Source: Xylanimonas cellulosilytica DSM 15894 (lineage in GTDB: Bacteria; Actinomycetota; Actinomycetes; Actinomycetales; Cellulomonadaceae). Taken from it: a DNA stretch of 64,000 nt. Within the stretch, counting starts at the first letter, position 1, and each line of letters starts with the position of its first letter. A program made the translations under genes and the position numbers. Where the stretch lies: assembly GCF_000024965.1 (NCBI RefSeq), contig NC_013530.1, positions 2,046,001 through 2,110,000 on the forward strand, read 5' to 3'. Of the stretch, positions 19,993 to 28,773 are shown in pieces. Under the pieces are notes generated by a model that was not told the DNA's origin, did no database searches, and saw only the letters and a list, made by a program, of their open reading frames with translations.

Positions 19993-21996
19993 TCAGAACC
20001 GGCGGAGGCGCCCCTCGACGTAGGCCTGGTCCTCCAGGCCCGTCTGGCCCTGCGACGACGCGAGCTGCCACGGCACCGAGGCCACGACGACGCCGGGGGT
20101 GAACAGCAGCCGGCCCTTGAGGCGCAGCGCGGACTGGTTGTGCAGGAGCTGTTCCCACCAGTGCCCGACGACGTACTCGGGGATGTAGACGACGACGAGG
20201 TCGCGGGGCGACTCGCGGCGCACCGAGCGCACGTAGGTGAGGATCGGGCGGCTGATCTCGCGGAACGGCGAGTCCAGCACCCGCAGCGGCACGGGCAGCT
20301 CGAGGGCCTCCCACTGCGCGGTGAGCTTCGCGACGTCCTCGGCGTCGACGCCCACCGTGACCGCCTCGAGCACCGACGGCCGCGAGGCCCGGGCGTAGGC
20401 GAGCGCCCGCATGGCCGGCTTGTGGATGGTGGAGACGAGCACGATGGCGTGCACCCGCGACGGCAGCGCGCGGGCGGACTCCACGTCGTCGAGGGAGAGC
20501 TCGTCGCGCACCCGGCCGTAGTGCCGGTGGATGGCGAGCATGACCACGTAGAGGACGCCCATGGCGATGACCGTGATGTAGGCCCCGTGGGCGAACTTGG
20601 TCACCAGGACGACGATCAGCACGAAGCCCGTGCACGCGAACCCGACGACGTTGATCACCCGCGAGCGCTGCATGCGCGACCGCGTGGCGGCGTCGGGCGA
20701 GCGCCTCAGCTCGCCCGTCCAGTGTCGGATCATGCCGAGCTGGGACAGGGTGAACGACACGAACACGCCCACGATGTAGAGCTGGATGAGGCGGGTGACC
20801 TGCGCGTCGAACGCGAGGATCAGCGCGACGGCCGCGATCGCGAGCGTCACGACGCCGTTGGAGAACGCCAGCCGGTCGCCGCGCGTGTGGAGCTGGCGGG
20901 GCAGGTAGCCGTCCTTGGCGAGGATGGAACCGAGCACGGGGAACCCGTGGAACGCGGTGTTCGCGGCGAGCACCAGGATGATCCCGGTGACCGCGGAGAT
21001 GGCGTAGAACGCGACCGGGAAGCCCTCGAAGACCGCCGCGGCGAGCTGGCCGATGGTCGGGTGCTGGGCGTAGTCCGCCGGGACGGGGCCGCCGTGCAGC
21101 GCGAGCTGGGTGTGCGGGTCCTCGACGAACTTCACGCCGGTCGCCTGCGCGAGCAGCAGGATCGTGACGACCATCGACGCCGAGATCGCGCCCAGGAGCG
21201 CGAGGGTGGTCGCCGCGTTGCGCGACTTGGGCTTCTTGAAGGCTGGCACGCCGGTGGAGACGGCCTCGACGCCGGTCAGCGCGGCGCAGCCGGACGCGAA
21301 CGCCCGCGCGAACAGGAACGCGCCGGCCAGGCCCATGAGGCCCTGGTCGAACCCCGCGCTGGGAAGGATGGTGAACTCGGCGCTCTCGGCAGCCGGCAGC
21401 GTGCCGGTGGCGTACCGCACGCCGCCCACGACGGCCAGGAGGCCGATGAACATCATGAACAGGTAGGTGGGGATCGCGAACGCCGTGCGGGACTCGCGCA
21501 CGCCGCGCAGGTTCATCAGCGTCAGGACGACGACGGCGGCGACGGCGGTCGCTGCCTCGTATCCCCGCAGCGCGGGCAGCGCGGACGCGGCGTACTGCGC
21601 GGCCGCCGAGATCGACACGGCGACCGTCAGCACGTAGTCGACCAGCAGCGCCGAGGCCACGGACACGCCCGCACGCGTCCCCAGGTTGGTGGTGGCGACC
21701 TCGTAGTCGCCGCCGCCCGACGGGTAGGCGTGCACGTTCTGCCGGTAGGACAGCACGACGACGACCAGCACGAACACGACGAGCAGGCCGGCCCACAACG
21801 AGATGGCGGAGGCCGCGACACCCGCGATCGCGAGCGTCAGCAGGATCTCGTCCGGCGCGTACGCGACCGAGGACAGCGCGTCCGAGGCGAAGACGGGGAG
21901 CGCGATGCGCTTCGGGAGCAGCGTGTGCCCCTGGTGCTCGCTGCGCACGGGGCGACCGAGCAGGATCCGCTTGGCGGCGTCCGCGATGTCCGACAC
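19993..21996 (-). CDS. APC-superfamily amino acid/potassium permease
   Basis: 667 aa. About 12 transmembrane segments occupy residues 30-460, including the YAPDEILLTLAIAG and YPSGGGDYEVATTNLG motifs of the APC family. A cytoplasmic C-terminal domain of ~200 residues (MRALAYARASRPSVLEAVTVGVD) looks like a universal-stress-type nucleotide-binding region. Proteins of this type next to two TrkA genes may be K+ importers, by analogy with KimA/KUP-like APC members. The start is GTG 21996. It is divergent from the trkA pair by 101 bp. Confidence 0.85.
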   Translation of the reverse strand: MSDIADAAKRILLGRPVRSEHQGHTLLPKRIALPVFASDALSSVAYAPDEILLTLAIAGVAASAISLWAGLLVVFVLVVVVLSYRQNVHAYPSGGGDYEVATTNLGTRAGVSVASALLVDYVLTVAVSISAAAQYAASALPALRGYEAATAVAAVVVLTLMNLRGVRESRTAFAIPTYLFMMFIGLLAVVGGVRYATGTLPAAESAEFTILPSAGFDQGLMGLAGAFLFARAFASGCAALTGVEAVSTGVPAFKKPKSRNAATTLALLGAISASMVVTILLLAQATGVKFVEDPHTQLALHGGPVPADYAQHPTIGQLAAAVFEGFPVAFYAISAVTGIILVLAANTAFHGFPVLGSILAKDGYLPRQLHTRGDRLAFSNGVVTLAIAAVALILAFDAQVTRLIQLYIVGVFVSFTLSQLGMIRHWTGELRRSPDAATRSRMQRSRVINVVGFACTGFVLIVVLVTKFAHGAYITVIAMGVLYVVMLAIHRHYGRVRDELSLDDVESARALPSRVHAIVLVSTIHKPAMRALAYARASRPSVLEAVTVGVDAEDVAKLTAQWEALELPVPLRVLDSPFREISRPILTYVRSVRRESPRDLVVVYIPEYVVGHWWEQLLHNQSALRLKGRLLFTPGVVVASVPWQLASSQGQTGLEDQAYVEGRLRRF

Positions 21997-22084
21997 AACC
22001 AGTCACTCTAGGCTCTCGGCACGCCCGCTTCACCGGCTGAACCACGGTGGCGCAGAGCGTCCATCCGACGCACCGCGCTGCGTG

Positions 22085-22090
22085 TAGCGT
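22085..22090 (+). promoter_or_regulatory. TAGCGT -10 element of the trkA pair, leaderless type
   Basis: TAGCGT ends 7 nt before the GTG at 22098. No Shine-Dalgarno is present upstream of that GTG. Confidence 0.55.
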
Positions 22091-22097
22091 TCCGACC

Positions 22098-22766
22098 GTG
22101 CACTTCGTGATCATGGGTTGCGGCCGCGTGGGCGCGTCCCTCGCGCACGAGATCGAGGCCCGCGGGCACTCGGTCGCGGTGATCGACCAGAACCCGGAGG
22201 CGTTCCGGCGGCTGCCGGCTGAGTTCGGCGGGCAGAAGGTCACCGGCATCGGCTTCGACCGCGAGACCCTCGTCCAGGCTGGGATCGAGGACACGTACGC
22301 CTTCGCCGCGGTGTCCGACGGCGACAACTCGAACGTCCTGGCCGCCCGGGTGGCGCGCGAGACGTTCGGCGTCGAGAAGGTCGTCGCCCGCATCTACGAC
22401 CCCAAGCGCGCGGAGATCTACCAGCGCCTCGGCATCCCGACGGTCGCGACCGTGCGCTGGACGTCCGACCAGGTGTTGCGCCGCATGCTGCCGCTGGGCG
22501 CCACGGACGAGTACCGCGACCCGTCGGGCCAGGTGCGTCTCGCGCAGGTCGACTACCACCCCGGCTGGGCGGGCCTGTCCGTGCGCCGCATCGAGGAGGC
22601 GACGGGCGCCCGCGTCGCGTTCCTGTCGCGCTATACGGACGGCGTCATGGCCACGCCCGGCACGGTGCTGCAGGAGAACGACGTGTTGCACGTCCTGATG
22701 AGGTCCGACGACGCCGACGACGTCGAGCGCACGCTGACCCACGCCCCCGTGGAGAGGGAAGACTGA
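22098..22766 (+). CDS. TrkA-type potassium uptake regulator (first copy)
   Basis: 222 aa. An RCK-N Rossmann domain (IMGCGRVGASLAHEIEARGH, with GxGxxG) is followed by RCK-C (YHPGWAGLSVRRIEEATGA). It binds NAD or ATP and gates a potassium channel or transporter at the inner membrane face. The GTG start is set by the leaderless -10 and the domain start at residue 3. The next TrkA ATG overlaps its stop (TGATG). No TrkH or TrkG gene is in the window; the divergent APC transporter may be the partner. Confidence 0.9.
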   Translation: MHFVIMGCGRVGASLAHEIEARGHSVAVIDQNPEAFRRLPAEFGGQKVTGIGFDRETLVQAGIEDTYAFAAVSDGDNSNVLAARVARETFGVEKVVARIYDPKRAEIYQRLGIPTVATVRWTSDQVLRRMLPLGATDEYRDPSGQVRLAQVDYHPGWAGLSVRRIEEATGARVAFLSRYTDGVMATPGTVLQENDVLHVLMRSDDADDVERTLTHAPVERED

Positions 22767-23440
22767 TGAAGGTCGTCGTCGCCGGCGCGGGGTCGGTGGG
22801 GCGCTCGATCGCCCGGGAGCTGCTGGGGCACGACCACGAGGTCGTGCTGATCGACAAGAGCCCTGCCGCGATGCGCGTCGCGCAGGTGCCCGACGCCGAC
22901 TGGCTGCTGGCCGACGCGTGCGAGCTGCCCACGCTCGAGAACGCCCAGGTCGCCGACGCGGACGTCGTCGTCGGCGCGACCGGTGACGACAAGGCGAACC
23001 TCGTCTTCTCCCTGCTGTGCAAGACGGAGTTCGGGGTGCCGCGCACGGTCGCACGGGTCAACAACCCGCGCAACGAGTGGATGTTCGACGAGTCGTGGGG
23101 TGTGGACGTCGCCGTGTCGACACCGCGCATCATGACGGCGATGGTCGAGGAGGCCGTGGCCGTCGGCGACGTGGTGAAGATCTTCACCTTCCACCAGTCC
23201 GGCGCCGACATCCTCGAGATCACGCTGCCGTCGGACTCGCCGCTGGTCGGCACCCGGGTCGGCGCCATCGACTGGCCCGCCGACTCGGTGCTGGCCTGCA
23301 TCGTGCGCGGGCCCTTGCCCATCGCCCCGACGCCGGACGACACGCTCGAGGCGGGCGACGAGCTGCTGCTGGTGACGGGCCGCGAGGTCGAGCCGACGGT
23401 GCTGCAGGAGCTCCTGGTCGGCAGGCCTGCTCAGACCTGA
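22766..23440 (+). CDS. TrkA-type potassium uptake regulator (second copy)
   Basis: 224 aa with RCK-N (VVVAGAGSVGRSIARELLGH) and RCK-C (LPSDSPLVGTRVGAIDWPAD). It is translationally coupled to the first copy by a one-base overlap. Actinobacteria commonly carry two tandem TrkA proteins (CeoB/CeoC type), which probably form a hetero-oligomer. Its last 10 nt overlap the convergent DUF3159 gene. Confidence 0.92.
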   Translation: MKVVVAGAGSVGRSIARELLGHDHEVVLIDKSPAAMRVAQVPDADWLLADACELPTLENAQVADADVVVGATGDDKANLVFSLLCKTEFGVPRTVARVNNPRNEWMFDESWGVDVAVSTPRIMTAMVEEAVAVGDVVKIFTFHQSGADILEITLPSDSPLVGTRVGAIDWPADSVLACIVRGPLPIAPTPDDTLEAGDELLLVTGREVEPTVLQELLVGRPAQT

Positions 23441-24213
23441 CGGGACTCGCGGGCGTCGTTGGCGTCGTCGGCGCCCTCGACCTCGTCGCCGTGCGCGCCC
23501 CGGACCACGGCCCAGGTCAGCCACAGGACCAGGCCCCACAGCGGCACGCCGAGCACGAGGCGTGCCGTGCCGAGCCACCCGACGGAGTTGTCGAGGTAGA
23601 GCGGGAGCTGCACGGCCAGGCGCAGGCCGAACATGCCCACCCACAGCCAGGTCGCCGCGGTGTAGCGGCGCACGAGGGCACGGTCCTTGCGCCACGCCAC
23701 CAGGGCCGCGAACGGGCTCGCGCCGTCGGCGGCCTGCTCCTTGGCGGTGTCCGCGGTGAACCCGGCGCGCATCCCCTCGACGACGAGGCCGACCGCGGGC
23801 CAGCGGACGACGATCGACAGCAGGACGGCGACCAGGTAGATGGCGTTGGTCCACAGCCCCCAGGCGAAGAAGTTCCCGGCCTCGCCGGAGCGCCACGCCC
23901 AGATCACGCCGACGCCGATGCCGAGCAGGCCGCCCAGGGCCTGCGTGACGGGGGTGCGTTGTGCTAGCCGCAGCACGACGGCGACGAGCGCCGCCCCGAC
24001 GGCCGCGCCGAGCGCCCAGGTCAGGTTGGTCGCGACCACGTACACGACGACGAACAGCGTGCCCGGCAGCAGCGCCTCGATCACGCCGCGCACGCCGCCG
24101 ACCGCGTCGGAGAACGAGAAGGTCTCCGCGGTGACGGCCTGCACGCCGCGTCGCGCGGCGGCCGGGGAGACGGCCGGGGCGGCGGGCACCTGCTCGGGGG
24201 GCGGCGCGCTCAC
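23431..24213 (-). CDS. DUF3159 membrane protein
   Basis: 260 aa with about six transmembrane segments, starting near residue 35 (FSFSDAVGGVRGVIEALLPG then TLFVVVYVVATNLTWALG). The family is confined to actinobacteria and has no known function. GTG 24213 overlaps the OB-fold gene stop (GTGA). The place next to the OB-fold, DUF3710 and dut genes is conserved. The 3' end overlaps convergent trkA by 10 nt. Confidence 0.88.
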   Translation of the reverse strand: MSAPPPEQVPAAPAVSPAAARRGVQAVTAETFSFSDAVGGVRGVIEALLPGTLFVVVYVVATNLTWALGAAVGAALVAVVLRLAQRTPVTQALGGLLGIGVGVIWAWRSGEAGNFFAWGLWTNAIYLVAVLLSIVVRWPAVGLVVEGMRAGFTADTAKEQAADGASPFAALVAWRKDRALVRRYTAATWLWVGMFGLRLAVQLPLYLDNSVGWLGTARLVLGVPLWGLVLWLTWAVVRGAHGDEVEGADDANDARESRQV

Positions 24214-24578
24214 TCGCCCGCCCTCGCCTGCAGCTCGTAGCGGGGGTTGAACATGGTGCGACGCCCGTCGGCCTGGCACACCATGCCGTCGACACGGATA
24301 CGGCGGCCGGGCTCGATGCCGGCGATGGTGCGCCGGCCCAGCCAGACGAGGTCGAGGGAGCCCGACCCGTCGTACAGCTCGGCCTCGACCGACGGCACAC
24401 CCTGCCGCGGGCGGAGCACCACCGAGCGCAGCACGCCGGCGGCCTTGCCCCGCTCACGCAGGGTCAGCGAGCCGACGGCCCGGCACCCCTCGGACTTGGC
24501 GGCCTCGAGCCGTTCCTCGTCCGCGGCCACCGCGTCGGCGGAGGCGAGCACCTGCCTCATGACCGTGCGCAACGACAT
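24210..24578 (-). CDS. OB-fold nucleic acid-binding protein
   Basis: 122 aa. After MSLRTVMRQVL and a short linker, the OB fold runs from about residue 45 (VGSLTLRERGKAAGVLRSVV) to ADGRRTMFNPRYEL. It has the tRNA anti-codon-type five-strand pattern. The role is unknown; the gene is part of the dut–DUF3710–OB–DUF3159 block. It overlaps DUF3159 by 4 nt. Confidence 0.85.
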   Translation of the reverse strand: MSLRTVMRQVLASADAVAADEERLEAAKSEGCRAVGSLTLRERGKAAGVLRSVVLRPRQGVPSVEAELYDGSGSLDLVWLGRRTIAGIEPGRRIRVDGMVCQADGRRTMFNPRYELQARAGE

Positions 24579-24592
24579 CGTGTTCCCGGCTC

Positions 24593-25342
24593 TCAGCGGA
24601 TCTCGGTGATCTCGGGCCCGCGGGTCAGCGGGTCGAAACCGGGCGTCACGGGCGTCGCACCGGCCGGCGGGGCGGCGGGGCCGCCCTGGTTGGGCATCGT
24701 GAGGGCGAGCAGGTCGCGCGGCGGACGCGGGTTGTCGTCGCGCACGACGACGACGTTGCCGAAGACGGACTCGAGCGCCTTGGCGGCCTCGGTGTCGACG
24801 GCGGCCTGGCCGGTGAGGACGCCGCGCAGGAACCAGCGCGGACCGTCGACGCCGATGAAACGCACGGGGCGGACGCCGGGGCTGCCGTCGGGCAGCTTGG
24901 CGGGGATCCGCGCGATGAGCTCGCGGCCGAACGGGCCGGGGACGTCGTCGACGGTGCCGCCCTGCGACGTCACGGAGGTGGCGAGCTCGGCGCGGACCTC
25001 GTCCCAGATGCCCCACGTGCGCGGCGCGGCGAAGGCCTGCACCTGCAGCCCGGACCCGCCGAGCGTCGCGGAGACGCCGGTGACCTTCTGCGTCTTCTTG
25101 TCGATCTCCATGCGCAGGCCCAGGCCCGGCATGACGGGCAGCCAGATCGCGCCCAGGTCCACGCGCGGGCCGATGGTGCGCACGTCGGCGGCGTCGTACG
25201 GGCCACGCTTCGCGGGTGCCCCGCCGTCCGTGGCCGCGGACTCCACGGCGTCGCCGGAGGCGGTCTCAGGGGTGGGCTCGTCGGCCGCGACCTGCGGCCC
25301 GTCGGCCTCACTCTTCGACGCGTTGCGCCGGAACAGACCCAC
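24593..25342 (-). CDS. DUF3710 protein
   Basis: 249 aa. The acidic low-complexity N-terminus (about 1-50) is followed by PYDAADVRTIGPRVDLGAIW and by WGIWDEVRAELATSVTSQGG, both typical of DUF3710. No catalytic motif is evident. GTG 25342 follows AAGGAGCC. It is 14 bp upstream of the OB-fold gene, so they are probably co-transcribed. Confidence 0.88.
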   Translation of the reverse strand: MGLFRRNASKSEADGPQVAADEPTPETASGDAVESAATDGGAPAKRGPYDAADVRTIGPRVDLGAIWLPVMPGLGLRMEIDKKTQKVTGVSATLGGSGLQVQAFAAPRTWGIWDEVRAELATSVTSQGGTVDDVPGPFGRELIARIPAKLPDGSPGVRPVRFIGVDGPRWFLRGVLTGQAAVDTEAAKALESVFGNVVVVRDDNPRPPRDLLALTMPNQGGPAAPPAGATPVTPGFDPLTRGPEITEIR

Positions 25343-25458
25343 GCGGGGCTCCTTCACTCGGTTGCCGGGGGTGCACGCCAGCCCTCTGCGTGGCGCACGC
25401 CGTCGTCTCGTCCACAGTAGCCCGGATGCGCGACGCTCCGGGACCTGCGTCCGCGGGC

Positions 25459-25950
25459 TCACGCCTTCGCGGCCGCCCAGCCACCGCTCGAGCCGAACCC
25501 GCCCTCGCCGCGGTGCGATCCGGGCAGCACCTCGGCACGCAGGAAGCGCGCCTTCTCGACCTTCTGGATGACGAGCTGTGCCACCCGGTCCCCGCGCTCC
25601 AGCCGGATCGGTGCGGCGACGTCGGTGTTGAGCAGGGTCACGCGGATCTCCCCGCGGTACCCGGCGTCGACGGTGCCGGGGGCGTTGACGATGGTCAGTC
25701 CGTGCCGCATCGCGAGCCCGGAGCGCGGGTGCACGAAGGCCGCGTAGCCGTCGGGCAGCGCGATCGCGACGCCGGTCGGCACGGTGACGCGCCCCTGCGG
25801 CGGGATCTCGACGTCCACGGTGGTCACCAGGTCGGCACCCGCGTCACCGGGGTGCGCGTACGCGGGCAGGGGGACGACGTCGTCCAGCAGGGTGATCAGC
25901 ACGTCGACGGTCGTGTCCAGCGGGGGCTGCGGGTGGTGGCTGTCGGTCAC
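25459..25950 (-). CDS. dut: dUTP diphosphatase
   Basis: 163 aa trimeric dUTPase. Motifs 1-5 are readable: AYAHPGDAGADLVT, VHPRSGLAMRHGLT, NAPGTVDAGYRGEI, RGDRVAQLVIQKV, and the C-terminal GSHRGEGGFGSSGG. It converts dUTP to dUMP, which keeps uracil out of DNA and feeds thymidylate synthesis. The start is GTG 25950; an agcgta (TACGCT on the minus strand) lies 8 nt before it. It is divergent from DUF3093 by 50 bp. Confidence 0.96.
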   Translation of the reverse strand: MTDSHHPQPPLDTTVDVLITLLDDVVPLPAYAHPGDAGADLVTTVDVEIPPQGRVTVPTGVAIALPDGYAAFVHPRSGLAMRHGLTIVNAPGTVDAGYRGEIRVTLLNTDVAAPIRLERGDRVAQLVIQKVEKARFLRAEVLPGSHRGEGGFGSSGGWAAAKA

Positions 25951-26000
25951 GGGGCGAAAGCGTACGCGGCCCGCCCCGGTGGACGCGGCAGGATGGGCAC

Positions 26001-26495
26001 ATGTCCACGACCTCTCCCGCGTTCCGCGAGCGCCTCCTGCCGGGCGCCGGGGCGCTCGCCACCGCCGTCGCCGCCGGCCTGCTGGCCCTGGTGGTGCTGC
26101 TGCCGCTCCACCCGCCGTCCGCCGTCGTCGTCGGGGTGGCCGTCGCGGCGGCCGGTATCACCTGGCTGGTGGCGGGGGCACCGGTCCTGGCCGTGGACGA
26201 CGGCGTGCTGCACGCGGGGCGTGCGCACGTGCCGGTGGAGCTGCTGGGCGAGGCGACGCCGCTGACGACCCGCGAGCAGATGCGCGCGGAGCTGGGCGGG
26301 CGGCTCGACGCGCGCGCGCACGTGGTGCTGCGGTCCTGGATCCCCACGGGGGTGCGGGTCGTGCTGCGGGACCCGGCCGACCCGACGCCGTACTGGCTGC
26401 TGTCGACGCGGCGTCCGGAGGAGCTGGCCGCGGCGCTGCACCACGATGCGGGTGCCGGGCCGGGCGCGGCGAAGGCCGCCACCCCTGCGGGGTGA
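26001..26495 (+). CDS. DUF3093 membrane protein
   Basis: 164 aa. Two N-terminal transmembrane helices (ATAVAAGLLALVVLLPLH, then VVVGVAVAAAGITWLVAG) precede a soluble beta-rich part with RSWIPTGVRVVLRDPADPTP, the conserved DUF3093 core, and YWLLSTRRPEELAAAL. The family is actinobacterial and usually adjacent to dut, as here. Function is unknown. The last bases lie inside the terminator hairpin. Confidence 0.88.
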   Translation: MSTTSPAFRERLLPGAGALATAVAAGLLALVVLLPLHPPSAVVVGVAVAAAGITWLVAGAPVLAVDDGVLHAGRAHVPVELLGEATPLTTREQMRAELGGRLDARAHVVLRSWIPTGVRVVLRDPADPTPYWLLSTRRPEELAAALHHDAGAGPGAAKAATPAG

Positions 26496-26502
26496 CGGCC
26501 TT
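26472..26502. terminator. Bidirectional terminator between DUF3093 and DUF4193
   Basis: Arms AAGGCCGCCACCCC and GGGGTGACGGCCTT (one mismatch) close on TGC. The A-run and T-run at the two ends make it suitable for both strands. It contains the DUF3093 stop codon. Confidence 0.75.
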
Positions 26503-26534
26503 GCGCGATGGGGTCGCCGGGTGCTGCCTGGAAC

Positions 26535-26834
26535 TCAGGCGGCGCACTCGGAACAGACCATCTGGCCGTTCTTCTCGTAGGCCAGCTGGCTGCGGTGGTG
26601 GACGAGGAAGCACGACGTGCAGGTGAACTCGTCGGCCTGGCGGGGCAGCACGCGCACGGCGAGCTCCTCGCCCGAGAGGTCCGCGCCGGGGAGCTCGAAG
26701 CCCTCGGCCGCTTCCGTCTCGTCCTCGTCGACGACACCCGACGTCTTGTCGGAACGGCGCGCCTGGAGCTCCTGGATGGAGTCGGACTCCACGTCCTCGT
26801 CGTTCTTGCGGGGGGCGTCGTAGTCGGTTGCCAT
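26535..26834 (-). CDS. DUF4193 zinc-ribbon-like protein
   Basis: 99 aa. The start MATDYDAPRKNDEDV and the acidic centre are diagnostic for DUF4193. The C-terminus has CTSC and CSEC pairs about 20 residues apart, consistent with zinc binding. The family is found in nearly all actinobacteria and has no assigned function. A CATTAT hexamer on the minus strand (26881-26876) is a plausible -10, about 40 nt upstream of the ATG. Confidence 0.93.
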   Translation of the reverse strand: MATDYDAPRKNDEDVESDSIQELQARRSDKTSGVVDEDETEAAEGFELPGADLSGEELAVRVLPRQADEFTCTSCFLVHHRSQLAYEKNGQMVCSECAA

Positions 26835-27034
26835 CTGTGAGGTCACGCTCCGTGAGTCGGGATCGGTACGCGCTGATAATGCTCGGGCGCCGGGTTTTGT
26901 TCCCGGTCGGCCACCGGATTGTGCCCTATGCGGAGCGCGCGCGCGAGGCGTGCTCGCCCGGTTCTGCGAAAATAGCCGCTGACGTGGGGTGATACAGCGG
27001 GGTGTCGGCGCGTTCCCGGCCAGGTCGGCGAGCG

Positions 27035-27943
27035 TCAGGCGCCATCGTCGGCGTCGGCGTCGGCGGCCTCGAGGAGCGCCACGAGCTCGTCCAGGGCGGG
27101 TCCGCGGCCGGCGACGGTCATGAGGTTCCCTGCGGGGGCGCCGCGCAGCCCGACGACGCGGGCGCCCGCCTCGGTGGCGATCAGCGCGCCCGCGGCCATG
27201 TCCCACGGGTTGAGACCACGCTCGTAGTACAGGTCGTAGGAACCCTGGGCGAGCAGGCACAGGTCGACGGCCGCCGAGCCGAGGCGGCGGATGTCGCGCA
27301 CGCGCGGCAGCACCTCGGTCAGGACGCGGGCCTGGGACGCACGCCGTGCGGCGGCGTACCCGAACCCGGTGGCGGTGAGGCTGCGTGCCAGCGGTGCGGG
27401 TTCGACGGCGCGCAGCGGCTCGTCGTCGACGGTGGCGCCCTCGCCGAGGCCCGCGGACCAGGTGCGGTCCGCGACGACGTCGTGCACGCACCCGGCGAGC
27501 ACCGTCCACCCGACCGGGTCGGGCGGGCCGACGACGACGGCGACGGACACCGACCAGGAGGCGACGCCGTACAGGTAGTTGACGGTGCCGTCGATGGGGT
27601 CGACCACCCAGGTCAGGCCGCTCGTGCCGGGGACGTCGTCGCCCTCCTCGCCGAGGATCGCGTCCTCCGGCCGCTCCTGGGTGAGGCGGGCGACGAGCAG
27701 CTCCTCGACCGCACGGTCCATCGCCGTCACGGGGTCGACGTCGGAGGACTTGGTGTCGGCGACGACGACGATCTCGGGACGCTTGGACCTGATGACGGCG
27801 CCGGCCTCCGTGGCGAGCGACGTCGCGAGCGCGCGCAACGACGCGACGGTGACGCCGTCGGGCAGCGGGGGCAGGTCGGGGTGGGTGGGCCGGGCGGGCG
27901 GGGCTGGGCGGGCGGGCGGGGCGGGCTCGAACGGCATGGTCAC
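27035..27943 (-). CDS. Inositol monophosphatase-family protein (SuhB-like)
   Basis: 302 aa. Metal- and phosphate-binding motifs are LGEEGDDV, WVVDPIDGTVNYLYG (the DPIDGT signature) and GLNPWDMAAGALIA. It dephosphorylates inositol-1-phosphate or related sugar phosphates, which matters for mycothiol and phosphatidylinositol synthesis in actinobacteria. A Pro/Ala-rich N-terminal tail precedes the domain. GTG 27943 overlaps the upstream stop by 4 nt; ATG 27937 is two codons inside and also possible. Confidence 0.92.
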   Translation of the reverse strand: MTMPFEPAPPARPAPPARPTHPDLPPLPDGVTVASLRALATSLATEAGAVIRSKRPEIVVVADTKSSDVDPVTAMDRAVEELLVARLTQERPEDAILGEEGDDVPGTSGLTWVVDPIDGTVNYLYGVASWSVSVAVVVGPPDPVGWTVLAGCVHDVVADRTWSAGLGEGATVDDEPLRAVEPAPLARSLTATGFGYAAARRASQARVLTEVLPRVRDIRRLGSAAVDLCLLAQGSYDLYYERGLNPWDMAAGALIATEAGARVVGLRGAPAGNLMTVAGRGPALDELVALLEAADADADDGA

Positions 27944-28632
27944 GGGCCCATCCTCTCCCGGGCGCCCTGGTTGCGGGCACCCCAGCGCCCGCTCCAGCCG
28001 GGCCCGGCCGACGGCACCACCCAGCCGAGCCGCAGGGACACGAGCCGGATGCCGCTCACCAGCAGCACCACCAACGCCTGCGTCCACAGGTTCAGCCAGC
28101 CCGTGGTCCAGAGTGCCGCGGCGATGCCCGCACCGAGGAACGCGGGGATCGCGTAGAGCTGGCGGTCGGCGAGCACGAGCGGCACCTCGCCGACGAGGAT
28201 GTCGCGCAGGATGCCGCCGCCGATGCCCGTCAGGACGCCGACCATCACGGAGGCGAGCGGCCCGGCCCCGGCCTCCAGGCCCTTGGTGGTGCCGAGCAGC
28301 ACGAAGAACCCGAGCGCCCACGCGTCGAGCACGATGACGGTGCGCCGCATGCGGGCCATGCTCGGGTGCAGGAAGAAGATGGCGACGCCGGCCAGCAGCG
28401 CGGTGGTCACGAACCGCCAGTTGGCGATGCCCACCGGGGGGTTGACGCCGATGAGCAGGTCGCGGGTGACACCGCCACCGAGCCCGACGACCCAGGCGAG
28501 CACCAGCACCCCGAACACGTCGAAGTTCTTGCGCACGCCGGCCAGGCCGCCCGACAGCGCGGCGAAGAACACGCCACCGAGCTCGAGCATCGTGTTGTAG
28601 GGCAGGTCGGCAACCCAGTCCGCGAACGTCAC
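27940..28632 (-). CDS. TRIC-type cation channel (UPF0126) family protein
   Basis: 230 aa with seven predicted helices arranged as two repeats: GGVFFAALSGGLAGVRKNFD and GLGGGVTRDLLIG in the first, then GTTKGLEAGAGPLA and GIGGGILRDILVGEVPLV in the second. The GGG-x-RD motif in each half is the TRIC/UPF0126 mark. Prokaryotic TRIC proteins form trimeric monovalent cation channels. The GTG at 28632 starts at VTFADWVADL. It is coupled to the monophosphatase gene. Confidence 0.88.
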   Translation of the reverse strand: MTFADWVADLPYNTMLELGGVFFAALSGGLAGVRKNFDVFGVLVLAWVVGLGGGVTRDLLIGVNPPVGIANWRFVTTALLAGVAIFFLHPSMARMRRTVIVLDAWALGFFVLLGTTKGLEAGAGPLASVMVGVLTGIGGGILRDILVGEVPLVLADRQLYAIPAFLGAGIAAALWTTGWLNLWTQALVVLLVSGIRLVSLRLGWVVPSAGPGWSGRWGARNQGARERMGP

Positions 28633-28773
28633 GGTGCCATCCTGCCCGCCTGGACGCCGCCGGGATCGGCGGCACACCGACGTGCCTGCCGCGCACTCGC
28701 GGCGTGCGGTGGCACGCTCGATCCGTCAGGTACGCCGGTGCGGGGCCGCGGTGCGGCCGCACGAGGAGGAAGC

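Noticed and set aside
18620-22393. Minus-strand frame of 1,257 codons
   Set aside because: It spans antisense of the AbiEi-like gene and an alternative frame of the APC transporter; no domain is seen.
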